Assembly (NCBI GenBank): GCA_019096195.1
Contig: JAGTXK010000055.1
Location: 1,054,001 to 1,118,000, forward strand
Direction of reading: 5' to 3'
From: Boletus sp. NGJ
Lineage: Eukaryota > Basidiomycota > Agaricomycetes > Boletales > Boletaceae
Length of the DNA stretch: 64,000 nucleotides
In this document: positions 26,686-38,548 of the stretch, one piece after another
Layout: every line of letters begins with the position of its first letter
Numbering within the stretch: the stretch's first letter is position 1
Translations under genes and position numbers: made by a program
Notes under the pieces: generated by a model
Databases searched by the model: none
Told to the model about the DNA's origin: nothing
What the model saw: the letters and a program-made list of their open reading frames with translations, nothing else

Positions 26686-27865
26686 ATGACCGGAAGCAGT
26701 GACACCTTCTGGGAGATCTTGTACGACAAAATCCTTTGCTTTCGTATCGACAGTCTCTCAGGTCGTCTTGGCTTCTCCGAAGTTGGTCTCAAATACACCA
26801 CGCCGGTCCTTTCATGCTGCCTTTTTCTCGTTTTCATGCCTATATGCTTCTCGGCGTTCTTGCGACCTCGAAAGGAAGACCACATTCACACCAGGGCTGC
26901 TCTCCGAGCTCTTCTCTCCGTTGTAGTACCAACGTGCTCACTCTGGCCAAGCCGCTACATCAAATTTGCGAGCGCTTCCTGTTCACGCATCGACATACCC
27001 TTGGAGGCGATCATCGAGGATACGATCGACGGTGTTATAGAGTTTTGCGACCCAACCAACGACTTGGCAGAACTGATAGACTCGGGGGCAACTGTAAATG
27101 GACACACCATATGCATAAATATTGGGTGGAAATGGTGGATCAATTATTTCCAGTGGTGGATGGTTGCCAAGGTTCGCACTGCTTATTATCTACCAGATAT
27201 CTGAGTTACACAGGGACGCCAATCGGACAGAAGTCAGGTATGTGTATACACCAGTTCAGTTCCATTGAGTGTGCATGCATTACATCCTAGACTATTCATC
27301 ATTACGTTCGCCAAGCCATGTGTTAGGGCCATCCAATCGGTTGCACGGCAATATGCCCGCTGCCAACTCAAGTCCTCTGGGTCTATCCTTCAGTCCTTTT
27401 GCTTTAACTTCGTCGACCTCGGATCCTCTGCTCTGTCTCGACTCTCTTCCTCACGGCAGAATTCCCTCTTTAAATGCGGGTTGCAAGGTGACACTGGAAT
27501 TCACGGCTTTCTCCCCGTCTCTTCGAATATTAAGCGCGGCGCAAGTGATTTCCGCTATTCCGTTCATCATTTCCGAACATTCACGTCGCCGGCCGCGACC
27601 CCTCGTCTCCGTCCTCAAACAGCTTAGTGCTTCATACGGCCCCAATTTAGTTGTCGATTTTCTCTCAAACGTTTCGGCTGACTACGAACATGCACTGCGT
27701 CACATGTACAAGTCATTCTCTGGGGAGCCGAAGATCCGCGAGATGGGGGTGAGGAATCTGGGTATTCAGGCATGGCGTCGGGACATGTTCCTAGTGGCCC
27801 TTGAGGCTGCACTTGTGCGTCGGGGGTGGATTGAGAGATGGGCTGTTCAAGTTACTGCCAAGTGA
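26686..27865 (+). CDS. Unrecognised protein
   Basis: Plus-strand gene whose product I do not recognise. A plausible start is MTGSSDTFWEILYDKILCF at 26686, soon followed by a hydrophobic stretch (TPVLSCCLFLVFMPICFSAF) that could be a membrane segment. At least two frames are open across 26.7-27.2 kb, so the exon structure is uncertain. A GT...TTAG intron at about 27.24-27.33 kb is likely. The terminal exon is the best-supported part (about 27.35-27.87 kb): RILSAAQVISAIPFIISEHS, VLKQLSASYGPNLVVDFLSN, then SADYEHALRHMYKSF and a C terminus RRGWIERWAVQVTAK with stop at 27865. Its composition looks coding and helical. Confidence 0.5.
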
Positions 27866-28158
27866 GAAACCGTCTTTCCTTTTACTGTTCATGCCCAGGT
27901 TTCACATGTTGTCACTATTGTTCCTGCTTCGTCCTATACGACATATTCAATCTGCAATGCCTCTGTTCAAAGCACTCCGTCATGTATTTTGCCTTCATCG
28001 ACTAGCACTATAGCAATGCAAGCAGTTATTATGTAGTAAAAAAACTTGTCGAGACTTGTGAAATGAAGAATATTTCCATCATGGGTACATGAAGTCACAA
28101 CATACGAATAATTTAATTCTTGCATCCCTCCGTCTCATATAGAGTCCAAATCCAAACC

Positions 28159-30423
28159 TTAACCGACATCCTGCAGGTCCGATATTGAGAGCACTTGTCT
28201 CCCATGTGTTCGTCGACGCGGGTTCCCAGGTATCACAAGAGGCCGGACCCACATCCTCACGTGGCCGAATTTTGTTGCTGTCAGTAGTGCGCGAGGGATG
28301 AATGTCAGGCAGCATAGCATGTCGGCCTCGATATGTTTGACCTGAGTGAAGCGCACGTTTGGTAAGTAAACGACGATAACAGATGGCCGATAGCATACCA
28401 AAACTGGCTGGACTGCAGATACCTCGTTTCTGGATGGTGCAGGATGGTATTTAGGTGTTGAAAGTTGAGTGGCTGAGCCGGTCCCACGACGATATGCCGC
28501 AGCTAGTGAGATGCTGGATGCCATTGAAACACGCGGATGATGGCCATGTTGAAGTTTTGGTCTGTGTAGTGTACCACTGGAAAAGTCCCACTGTAATGAT
28601 TGGTTTAGCATCAGTGCTTAATTGACATGGGACACAGGCAGACCAATATCAGTTTGTTGTCCTCTCCAACGCTGCCAAACCGGTATGTCCGTCCGTCACA
28701 TTTTGGTGCATCAAATGCCACAGCGGACACAAAGGATGAATGTCCCTTGGCATCTAGCGACCACACGCTGTTCCCACGGAGAAAATATTGTCAAGAGGTC
28801 ATCTTGTCCACCTGTCTGCGAGACAGTTGTCAGATAAGATGAGCGATGGTGATATGAAGAAAATACTATACCAGGATGAGCCGACCATCGGGTGACCACG
28901 CGACAGAGGTCAATGCGCCAAAGTATGACGCATAACAATCAACAAGTCTGGACTGTTGTCAGGACAAAGAGATACAAAAAGTATGCCACTCACTGTTCAG
29001 CAAATGCGTCGATCACTCTTAGACAGCCATCTTCTGATATGGCGGCGACATGCTTAACGTCGGGAGAGAATGCAAAATCTATGTATGAGAGGTTCAGCGA
29101 ACTCACAAGCTCATGGACCAAGCACGCACCCACAACAGCGCGTTTACTCAGCCTCCAATGGCTGACGGGATTTTTGGCAACCCCCTTATCCGCTCTCGCC
29201 CCTCCACTCACGTTGGCTTCGGGATGCCATGGAGGTACAGTAACGTACATGGTCGTTAGCGGATCCCATTCCCCTGCTGGTTGTGACTGATTCTGAGACA
29301 AATGCGAATTGGATTGCGGGAAATACGGGTTTGACGTCTGAGTGGTGGGAACTGTCACGCTGAACACCCCATCATCTCGTTCCTTGTCATAGACAATTAT
29401 TGTGCCATCTGCATGGGAAACAAGGAAGAGAGTGGATGATGCGGGAACCCAGCGCACTGCAGTACAAGGGGAGGAGGAAATAGAGCCCTTGAAAATCAAC
29501 CTGAGCGACGAATGGTGTAGTCCAGTTGCTAGTCATACCTGTTTGTTAAGGCGACCATATCGACTAGCTATGGGGTCTATGAAGCAATACCCTCAGTAGA
29601 CACCTCCGGAGAATGACAAGCCATGACACACCAAACCAGACTAGATCGCCTGTATTAAACCCAATGACAACATCAAGTCTCTCGGGCGAAGCAGTGAGGG
29701 TATTCACGTCGTGACAGGTTGGAAATGCGGAAAAACTGATTCTTGTAAGTGGCTCCTGTTATTTGATTATTAGCAGTGATGCAGACTAAGTTTAGTACGT
29801 GTGTGCACACCTTGGCTTTGGTGCCAACTTCATACCAGAGAAAGGTCTTACCAGAGTTGCAGAACATGAATGTCACCTCACCCTGTTTGTTGGCAAGAAA
29901 CTTATTCAGTCCCTCGACGCTCTGCATGCGCGTTATGAAAGTAGATGAAGTCGTGCGCATGTTATGCTTCGGTTTAGAAGAGCTGGCTTTCTTCTTCCCC
30001 GAGACGGATGGGTGCGCAAAGAGTTTGTGATGATGTTCCTGGGACACAAGTAAATCCTGTACGGTAGTCGTTTGGGGCGATGTTACGTCTGGTGGGGTGA
30101 AGTTATCATCTGGGGTGTCGCTGGAGGACAAACTGCGATCGTCTGGCTGCTGTTTTTCCTTGTCTCTGTCCCTTTTCTTTTTCTCGCTCTCTGTCTCTAC
30201 GCAAGTCCTTGTTGAGGTTCGCGCCGAGCAACTGCGCCAAACCCGGCGAGCTTGCATGTTTCGAGTGGTTGAAGTGGACCGTGACAGTGGAGAGCCGTGT
30301 GGGGTATAGCTGAGTGGTGCTTGACAGCGCTGGTAAGATGGGCGGCTTGTGCTCTTCTGTGACGGAGTACACGCCCTCCGGAGCCACGAATGCGCTGTCG
30401 TTTTCCATCGCTGCTGATGCCAT
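28159..30423 (-). CDS. creC: CreC/WDR20-type WD40 protein (carbon catabolite repression)
   Basis: WD40 scaffold of the CreB deubiquitinase in Aspergillus carbon catabolite repression; WDR20 is the animal relative. The start [20 protein letters not shown] is at 30423 (an in-frame Met lies further up at 30504). A low-complexity charged linker ([21 protein letters not shown]) is followed by [20 protein letters not shown] and [14 protein letters not shown] blades include [50 protein letters not shown], a [19 protein letters not shown] blade and the end [16 protein letters not shown]. The linker reading frame changes by one at about 30.2 kb. A 46-nt intron (gtttgg...cgtag, CTCAAC branch-like site) would explain it. 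It is divergent from BCKDHB. Confidence 0.88.
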
Positions 30424-30656
30424 CGTGGGGTCTGACCGCGAGAACGTCGCTACAATCTGTATTATAAGGCTGCAACCGCGCGATGGATATCGACGTTTTT
30501 CCAAGTTTCGCCAGTGAAGAGGCTGTACTCACAGTGCAGTGGAATGACTCGGACACGGCGGACTCGGATAGCCTATAGGGACATAGAAACAGTGGTGCCC
30601 ACCGGCTATCTGGTGAGGACTCGGATCTTGCACGTAGTACAGCTTGTCAATTGACC

Positions 30657-32334
30657 ATGTTCATCACCAGTCCTTCCGCTCTCCGTCCTCTCACCCGTCT
30701 GTCCACAGTCGTATGTCCCGTCAGTACATCTTGCTCAATTCTACCTCTCTCATCAGACAAACGCAGCGTTCCCAGCGATGGTATTCAACCAGTACCGTTG
30801 AGGCGCCAGCAGCAGGTGGTCATCTCACCTCCGTGGCATCCTCCCAGCTCCTCTGCTCCACTCGGGAAACCGCCCTCCGTACACCGGGTTTGGCTTGGAC
30901 CGACGAAGACGGTTCTAGCCCTGTGCGATCTATGGTGGGAGGTCGCGAAACAAGGAAGATGAACCTGTATCAAGCCGTAAGGGATGCGCTCAGGTAAGGT
31001 GAATGACTTTGTCTGTCTGCAGTGTTGACAAGCTGGTAGCATTGCACTCGCAAAAGACGATACCGCTGTAGTCTTCGGAGAGGACGTTGCATTTGGGGGT
31101 GTATTCCGCTGCACCATGGTACTGTTCATACCGTTTCCATGTGGTTCAGCTCTCATGTGTCGTCTCCAGGGCCTTGCAGAAGAGTTCGGTAGGGTTGTCA
31201 TTGTCTTACTCGTCACGGTTCATACATATAACACGAATAGGTCGCGAACGCGTCTTTAACACCCCCTTGACGGAGCAAGGCATCGCTGGTTTCGGTATTG
31301 GAATTGCATCCATGGGACACACAGCCATCGCAGAGATACAATTTGCAGACTACATTTATCCTGCTTTTGACCAGGTCCGCTCCAATCAATACTCCCCTCA
31401 TTTGCAGTCCCCGACATTGATATAGATCGTGAATGAGGCTGCCAAGTATAGGTACCGCGCGGGTGGGCAATTTTCGATTGGTGGACTGACGATCCGTACG
31501 CCAACGATGGCAGTCGGACACGGAGGTTTATACCATTCACAAAGCCCTGAAGGTTTCTTCATTGGTGCTTCGGGGCTCAAGGTTGATTTCATTCTTTTGC
31601 TTTTATGGTGGCGAAGCTGACACAAGGGCATGTCCTGATCGCAGATTGTCATCCCCAGGTCGCCAGTTCAATGCAAGGGGTTGCTTTTGGCATCAATTCG
31701 CGACCCCAATCCTGTTCTCTTCATGGAACCTAAGATTCTATATCGTTCTGCAGGTAATTCTCTGTCACCGGTCTGTTTCCTTTGTGCTCACATCGTTGCT
31801 GCCAGTCGAGCAAGTTCCGATCGATGACTTTGCCCTCCCTCTCTCTCGCGCCGAGCTTCTTGCCCCGGGGTCTGACCTAACCCTTCTCTCCTGGGGTACA
31901 CCAATTTATCACTGTGAATCTGCCATTAGTATTCTGCGTTCTCCACCCACATCTTTGGAACCTCTTATTCCTGCCTCATTACGCAGCGCAAAGATAGAAC
32001 TCATAGACCTGCGCACCATACTACCCTGGGATGTGGAGACTGTCGTGGAGAGCGTCAAAAAGACCCGAAGATTGGTCGTCGTTCATGAAGCAGGGTACAC
32101 TGGAGGTGTGGGAGGCGAGATTGCAGCGGAGGTGCAGAAGAGGGCATTTTTACGATTGGAGGCACCTGTGAAACGAGTTGCCGGCTGGGAGTGAGTGTCT
32201 TTTTCTGCTCCTTCCGCTGTGAACGTTCTCAGGTTCGTGGTGACAGCGTACCTGCTGCATTGCAGTTTGAAAAATTCAACATGCCGGATCCAATCAGGAT
32301 CCTAGACGGTATCATCGAGACTCTGACTTATTGA
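30657..32334 (+). CDS. BCKDHB: Branched-chain 2-oxoacid dehydrogenase E1 beta subunit
   Basis: Mitochondrial E1-beta subunit of the complex that oxidatively decarboxylates keto acids from Leu, Ile and Val. Exon 1 ([18 protein letters not shown]) splices to [16 protein letters not shown], an Arg/Ser-rich matrix-targeting presequence. The core runs [69 protein letters not shown] and [17 protein letters not shown], followed by SQSPEGFF. The C-terminal transketolase domain has [19 protein letters not shown] and [16 protein letters not shown], ending [19 protein letters not shown]. About nine introns. Presence of this subunit implies branched-chain amino acid catabolism, opposite in direction to leu4 in this window. 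Confidence 0.93.
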
Positions 32335-32518
32335 GCACTAGGTAGACCTACTCCTGCCTTGGTTGAGGGATTAACAGTTCAAGACACTCCGCACGTCGGG
32401 TTAAGGTTGTATATACCTTACGATTACAGTACTTGGTAATCCTTCACGATAAGCCTGTACTCAGGAAGGAACCTGATAAGCGATGCATAATATAAGATGG
32501 TGCGATCATTCCAATGGC

Positions 32519-33091
32519 TTATGTATCTGATGGTTCTTCCTCGAATTCCTCTGTTATACCTTCTATCTCATCCGAGTTCTGTTCCTCGTCCATGTCTTCA
32601 ATGCCGGCGTCCAAGTCTAGTCCGGAGTCCTCGTTCTCTTCGTGGGGTGGCGTTGTGCCTTCGTCCGTGCGGCCACTGGATGAGCCCTCCGAATCATCCT
32701 CTGCCTACACGTACACGCAGAAAGAATCAAACGTTGTTTGATGAAATTGGACAAGGTATGTACACGTACATCGTTCTTTTCTTCTAACTGTGTAGTGTGT
32801 CTGCCTATTGGAATATACCATACGAAACCGCGGTTCCGAACGTGTAGATTCTGATACCATGTACTATGAACAATACAGTGGATGCTGTGAATGTGCACGT
32901 ACGCAGTCCTCCATGTCGTTCTCTTCATCAGACAAGTCGTCTGCCTCGCGTTGTAGATCCCTTACATGGTTTATGCGGCCCTGGTATCGATCGACTTTGG
33001 ACAGAGGGGTTGGGCCTATGTGGGGTGGTTCGGGAAGAACAAGGGGGATGACGGGGGGGCGGGGTATGAGCGTCGGCGATGCAATTGACAT
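32519..33091 (-). CDS. Small acidic-tailed protein, possibly Apc15/Mnd2-like
   Basis: Two exons. The first starts MSIASPTLIPRPPVIPLVLP at 33091 and continues TPLSKVDRYQGRINHVRDLQ and a DLSDEENDMEDC acidic patch. A GTACGT...TGTAG intron joins it to AEDDSEGSSSGRTDEG and a strongly acidic tail ending EGITEEFEEEPSDT, with a stop at 32519. Product about 135 residues. A short N-terminal L-I-P-R-P/TPLS module followed by an acid-rich tail recalls the anaphase-promoting complex subunit Apc15 (Mnd2). The match is by eye and short, so the function is tentative. The gene structure is better supported than the name. Confidence 0.5.
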
Positions 33092-33561
33092 GAGGGTTCA
33101 AGATACTCAATCTGATTACATTATTGGTAGGGGCGCCAACTTGAAGGCGCGACTCGGAGTCCTCGAGTCCCCAGTTCCAGCGAGATACGCAATACCCTTT
33201 CAATGGCTTGCAACCGGTGGGAAGCTCCAAAAAAAAAACTGGTGTAATTATACATACAACAGGTTGTGTTGTATAGATAACGTTAATGAGCATCATGGAC
33301 TCCGTGCCACTGTAACACTACAGCCTTGAAACTGCCAATGCAAATGCTAATCTTAGCCTTTAATCCATCATGTACAAACAACACTATTAACCTCCCGTTT
33401 CCAGACCAACCAGACCAAGATACACAGGCGAAAAATGGATGTACTATCGCGATCATGATTGTTTTTGCTCAGAACACATATCCTCGGCGCCGTCCAGCTA
33501 GTACAATCAAACATTCGCAAAGAGTGAAGCTGCTATATCACACCAATATCATAAACGGTGA
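33092..33561. other. Intergenic region
   Basis: About 470 bp between the MTHFR stop and the start of the acidic protein gene, both minus strand. It contains an A9 run near 33230. An 81-codon plus-strand frame at 33326-33571 has no recognisable features. Nothing else is seen. Confidence 0.5.
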
Positions 33562-35925
33562 TTATGAATGAACCACACCAAGTAGAAATGACCAAAGAGC
33601 GTCCGGGCGCTTAAAATCGTGGTGCACTATGCTCACTAACCAGCGTTTCTCGCGCACCTTGTCAAGTAATGCTCTCTGGGAGGACTCAGGGGCGTAGAAA
33701 GATGCCCATTCGGCCCATATTGAAAAAGCTTCGTCCTGAAATGGATATGTTTGATAACGTTGATTATACTCGGTCGTATCAGCGACCTCGCACCTTCCAT
33801 GTAAGAAAAGATTCTCGTTCAATGATCGTCGTTTGTACCACTTCCTGACCTGGGAAATACCCCCCACGTCACTGCATTCTTCCCGTCTTCAGGAATATTA
33901 GTCCTGCATTCACCCTAAGACACACTATGATCAGGCCATTAATTGCAACTGAGAGCCACAGCCTACCTGAGAGTTAGCTGCGAAATAATGGATCCAACCA
34001 TTGCCTTCCTTTTCGATCCTTTGTTCAATCTGATATACAACCTTCTCTTCCGCAAAAAACTCAATAAACCCTTTCTGAAAGACATAGCCACCTCTTGGGC
34101 CCCAGCCAAAGACTTCGTCAGTAGAACTGATATTATCGATCGCCGGCTGAGAGCAGACAGTCCATAGCCCTTGGCTGGTAAGTCTTTTCAAGTGTTTAAG
34201 GATTGTTCCAGATTCGGAAGACAGTGGCGAAGCAGAGAACGGCGTGGAGGAGATATTGGAGGCAAGATAATCCAAGAAAAGCTTGGTCAGATCCTCCGCG
34301 CTGGTCGGATTACCCCAGTGGGGTTGCACCGCATAGATCTAGAAACACGTTCGAGTTAGAATGAAGGAAGGACAACCCTAAGGCTCATACATTAATTCCC
34401 AAACCACCCCACTGATCTTGCGTACCGAACGCGGGACTCTTGTAGTCACCAAACCGACCGTTTGGGAACTCGTCCCAGGTCGCCGCATTGTTAAGTTCTC
34501 CGCGTCCAGGAGGCTCTATGTCTAGTGTTGGCTTGTTCGTTAATGCATTCGCAGCGGTTGTGGTTGCAAGGCTCGGAGTAACTACCAGGTCTGAACTAGG
34601 ATGTGGAGGGGGAGTCGATGGCGAAGAAGAATCCTTAACTCGGGGTTCATAATTAACGAATAACTCTGGGTGAGTAAAACAGCCTTACAACAATAAGTTT
34701 ATTCTTGGTGACCTGACCACCACCGGCCCACCCAAGATTCTCAAGGACCAGCTGGATACTCTTTTCAAGGTTGAGGGTGCAGAAATGAATACCAGAAACG
34801 AGGCCAGCTTTGGTGATCCGCTGTATGGTGTCAACGGCGAGGCGAACACCGTAGTCCTTAACAAGTTGATCGTCATGCTGTCGTGGTTCCTAAATTAGTT
34901 TCCAGTGCAGTCGATCGATCGACCCACCCGGATTATGTTTAGGTCGGCCATGATATTTGGCGGAACTTGCGCACCGCATAACTTGATGACTCTGAGGAAG
35001 GATGCATATGTTTGTATAGGCATAACGCCGGGAATGATGGGCACCGTTATTCCTGTTTGTTATGAGGAAAGGGCTCGATTGTCCGGAAGGATCACCAACC
35101 TCTGCTTCGAACTTTCTTGGTCCATTCGATGAAACGGTGCGAGTCGTAAAACAATTGTGTTACGACGAATTCCGCTCCGGCATCCACTTTCTGTTTGAGG
35201 ATATCGATGGTGTCTTCTTCGTTAGTGTCACTTTCTGGGTGACCTTCTGGGTAAGCTACAAAATTGGTGAATTAGCATCACTGCTGTCCCTGTTCCGATA
35301 CCAAGTCACGTTAATTACCCGCGACACCTAGGCAAAAGTGTGAGGAGTACTCCTGAGAAGAACGTATATATTTGACCAGATCCAGTCCAGATGTGAATCG
35401 TGAATCAATCGGCGTCCAATGCTCCTGTCCGCGCGGAGGGTCTACGCGAGAAGGATAAAGACATTGGATATCCAGTTTAAAACGAGAATGACTAACCACC
35501 ACGGAGTGCTAGGATGTTCTGTATACCCCGTGCTTTCGCTTCCTGGGGATTTGGTTAGGTACGGGAGAGGGGCAGACTACTGACGCACGCGTAAAGCATC
35601 ATCAACCATGCCAGGAAGCATGTTCGTGCATGTCAAGTGCAGAATGGTGTCGATGCCATACTCGGACTGCGTGAATCCGGCCAGATCGATACTTCTGTCT
35701 TTGGTGGAGCCACCGGCACCCCATGTTACACTGATTGCAATGGGATGAAGCACAGAGAGACGCGATATACGAGAGATGAGATTGTCGAAACCCTTTCCAC
35801 TTTTCAACAGAAAGAGGTACAAGCTCGCGCATGCAACGTACCTGGTCTGTGCGGGGAGGGAAGAATTCGAATGTATAGAAAGGTTGGGTAGGGGCGTGTG
35901 CGGCAATCTTGTCCGACAGTTTCAT
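33562..35925 (-). CDS. MTHFR: Methylenetetrahydrofolate reductase
   Basis: Reduces 5,10-methylene-THF to 5-methyl-THF for methionine synthesis. The start MKLSDKIAAHA...FYTFEFFPPRTD is at 35925. The flavin TIM barrel has SVTWGAGGSTKDRSIDLAG, HLTCTNM, DPPRGQEHW and the exon KQKVDAGAEFVVTQLFYDSH (about 35.15 kb). A linker with DEVFGWGPRGGYVFQKGFIE and the eukaryotic C-terminal SAM-responsive domain follow (WIHYFAANSQ). The end is REKRWLVSIVHHDFKRPDAL...SF, with a stop at 33562. Yeast has two paralogues (Met12, Met13), and I cannot say which this matches better. It is divergent from ypt6, with starts 180 bp apart. Confidence 0.93.
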
Positions 35926-36104
35926 CGTAGTAGTCGACGGCTGATCATACGCGTACTAGTCACTGAAGCGATCAAGGTGTAGCGCTTATTACGTGATCAA
36001 CGCATTGACACCTCCACGTAGTAGACCGTCACGAACTCATATCGACTTGGTCCGACTCTGAACACAACGGGAATCCCCCGACACGATACACCAAGAAATC
36101 CACA

Positions 36105-37023
<919 letters not shown>

Positions 37024-37140
37024 TGTATCCCCCCTCCTCTAGTGACATTATATACCATGATTTTTGTTTCCGCCATACATCGTTTGCTACAGTCCGTCAA
37101 CGGGGGTGTCCGAATGTTACCATTTGCTCTGATTTGTCTG

Positions 37141-38500
37141 CTAACCACGGTTCATAGTGTTACCTGCGCCTCTTGGATGGGTGTCTCTGTATTGGGCCCA
37201 TTGTTCATCTTTACGGCGTTTCTCTTCTGCTTTCAGTTCTCCCAACACTATCCCATCCATTTCCGAGTCTATGGTGAGCTGTTCAGACGATGTGTGTTTC
37301 ACTTCGGACTGGGACCTGTATGGATGGATCAACCAAGTGTAAGTGTTCTCACAGTGAGGCTTACCCTCCAGTAGAAAGTATACCCCCACGCTCTCGCTCT
37401 ATTTCCAAGTATTCGTCGATAGTCATGGTTGGTAGACGGTGGCCAGGCCCAAAAATCTGTGCTTGCAGGCGAGTACGGTCCGACACGTTTGCAGGCAAGA
37501 TGGTAAAAGGCCGCATTGGCTGCAGCAATGATCAGTAGAATTTACAAATATCCTTAGCAGCGCCTACCTTGCCATGTGGGTCCAACAGGGGTCCTTTGTT
37601 GTGAAGTTCAGGGGCAGCATCGATTTTCCACATGGCCTCTTGGTCCTTTGTCTTGTCTTGTCGTTCGTCCGCTGGTAGCTTCGGTAGTGGGGGTGGGGGC
37701 GGAGCATTGCGCAGTAACTGGATCTCTTGATCCACACCTTCAAGTTGTGCACACGCCTGGGCATAGAAGAGTCTGAGAAGAAGCAATGTAGCTTCTCTGA
37801 GGACGTTCTCGGTTTCGGAATCTTCAGTATCGTCTTCCGAAGGGAGAAGCAGAGATGCTACATGGTCAAAGTCGCTGAACGGGTGGTCCCCGGAGACCAG
37901 CTGTCGCCGATGTCTCCCAATTACTTCTATACGAGTTCGGAGACCCTTCTCGGCCTTGTATCGTCCGATTTTGACCTCCCTGCGCTTCGCCACGTCTCTG
38001 ACAGAGAACGGTTGCTGACCATGAAGGACACGCTCCGTCTCCGGTACAATATCGTATGTTTCAAGGCTAGAAACATACATGTTCAGATGACGCTAGTAAT
38101 GGTATCGGCAACGTGCTTGGAATCCTCCAGTTCTCGAACTCACCTGAGTACGCATCAGGTTACTCATGCAGTCATCCCTCTCGGTGGTTCTGACCCGGTT
38201 CTGCACCGCTGCATGGATAAATGGGAGAGACAGATACACGAGATCTGACGTGGAGATGTCGTCAAGTATTTCATTGGAGCTAAACAATGATAGATTGGCG
38301 ACTTGGGAGGTCAGCTGAATGAGATCAGACAGAATGTCTTGGATGAGTTCCTGGAGGTGGTTGTATCAGCCAGATACACTGTCGTTGGTTAGCCCGATGC
38401 ATGCCTGAGTCTCATCGCTGGTGATAGGTAAACTGGAAGCACTGGCGGCCTTGTTCAAGGCTCTCGCGTACAAAGCTGAGAGTGGTAGCGAGTCGGACAT
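37141..38500 (-). CDS. tap42: Tap42/IGBP1-type PP2A regulator
   Basis: TOR-pathway protein that binds PP2A-like catalytic subunits. The start MSDSLPLSALYARALNKAAS is at 38500. A helical N-terminal domain follows: KIGRYKAEKGLRTRIEVIGR, then ATLLLLRLFYAQACAQLEGV and EIQLLRNAPPPPP. The conserved PMRPFTILPANVSDRTRLQA / IFGPGHRLPTMTIDEYLEIE block comes next. The C terminus RDTHPRGAGNTMNRG is the family hallmark, with a stop at 37141. It lies tail-to-tail with ypt6 (117 bp) and head-to-head with pot1 (48 bp between start codons). Together with Gtr1 and Irs4-like it adds to the TOR-linked genes in the window. Confidence 0.93.
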
Positions 38501-38548
38501 GATTTGTGAGGGTACCATCGGGATTTTAATTCCAGTGTGATGCGCTAA

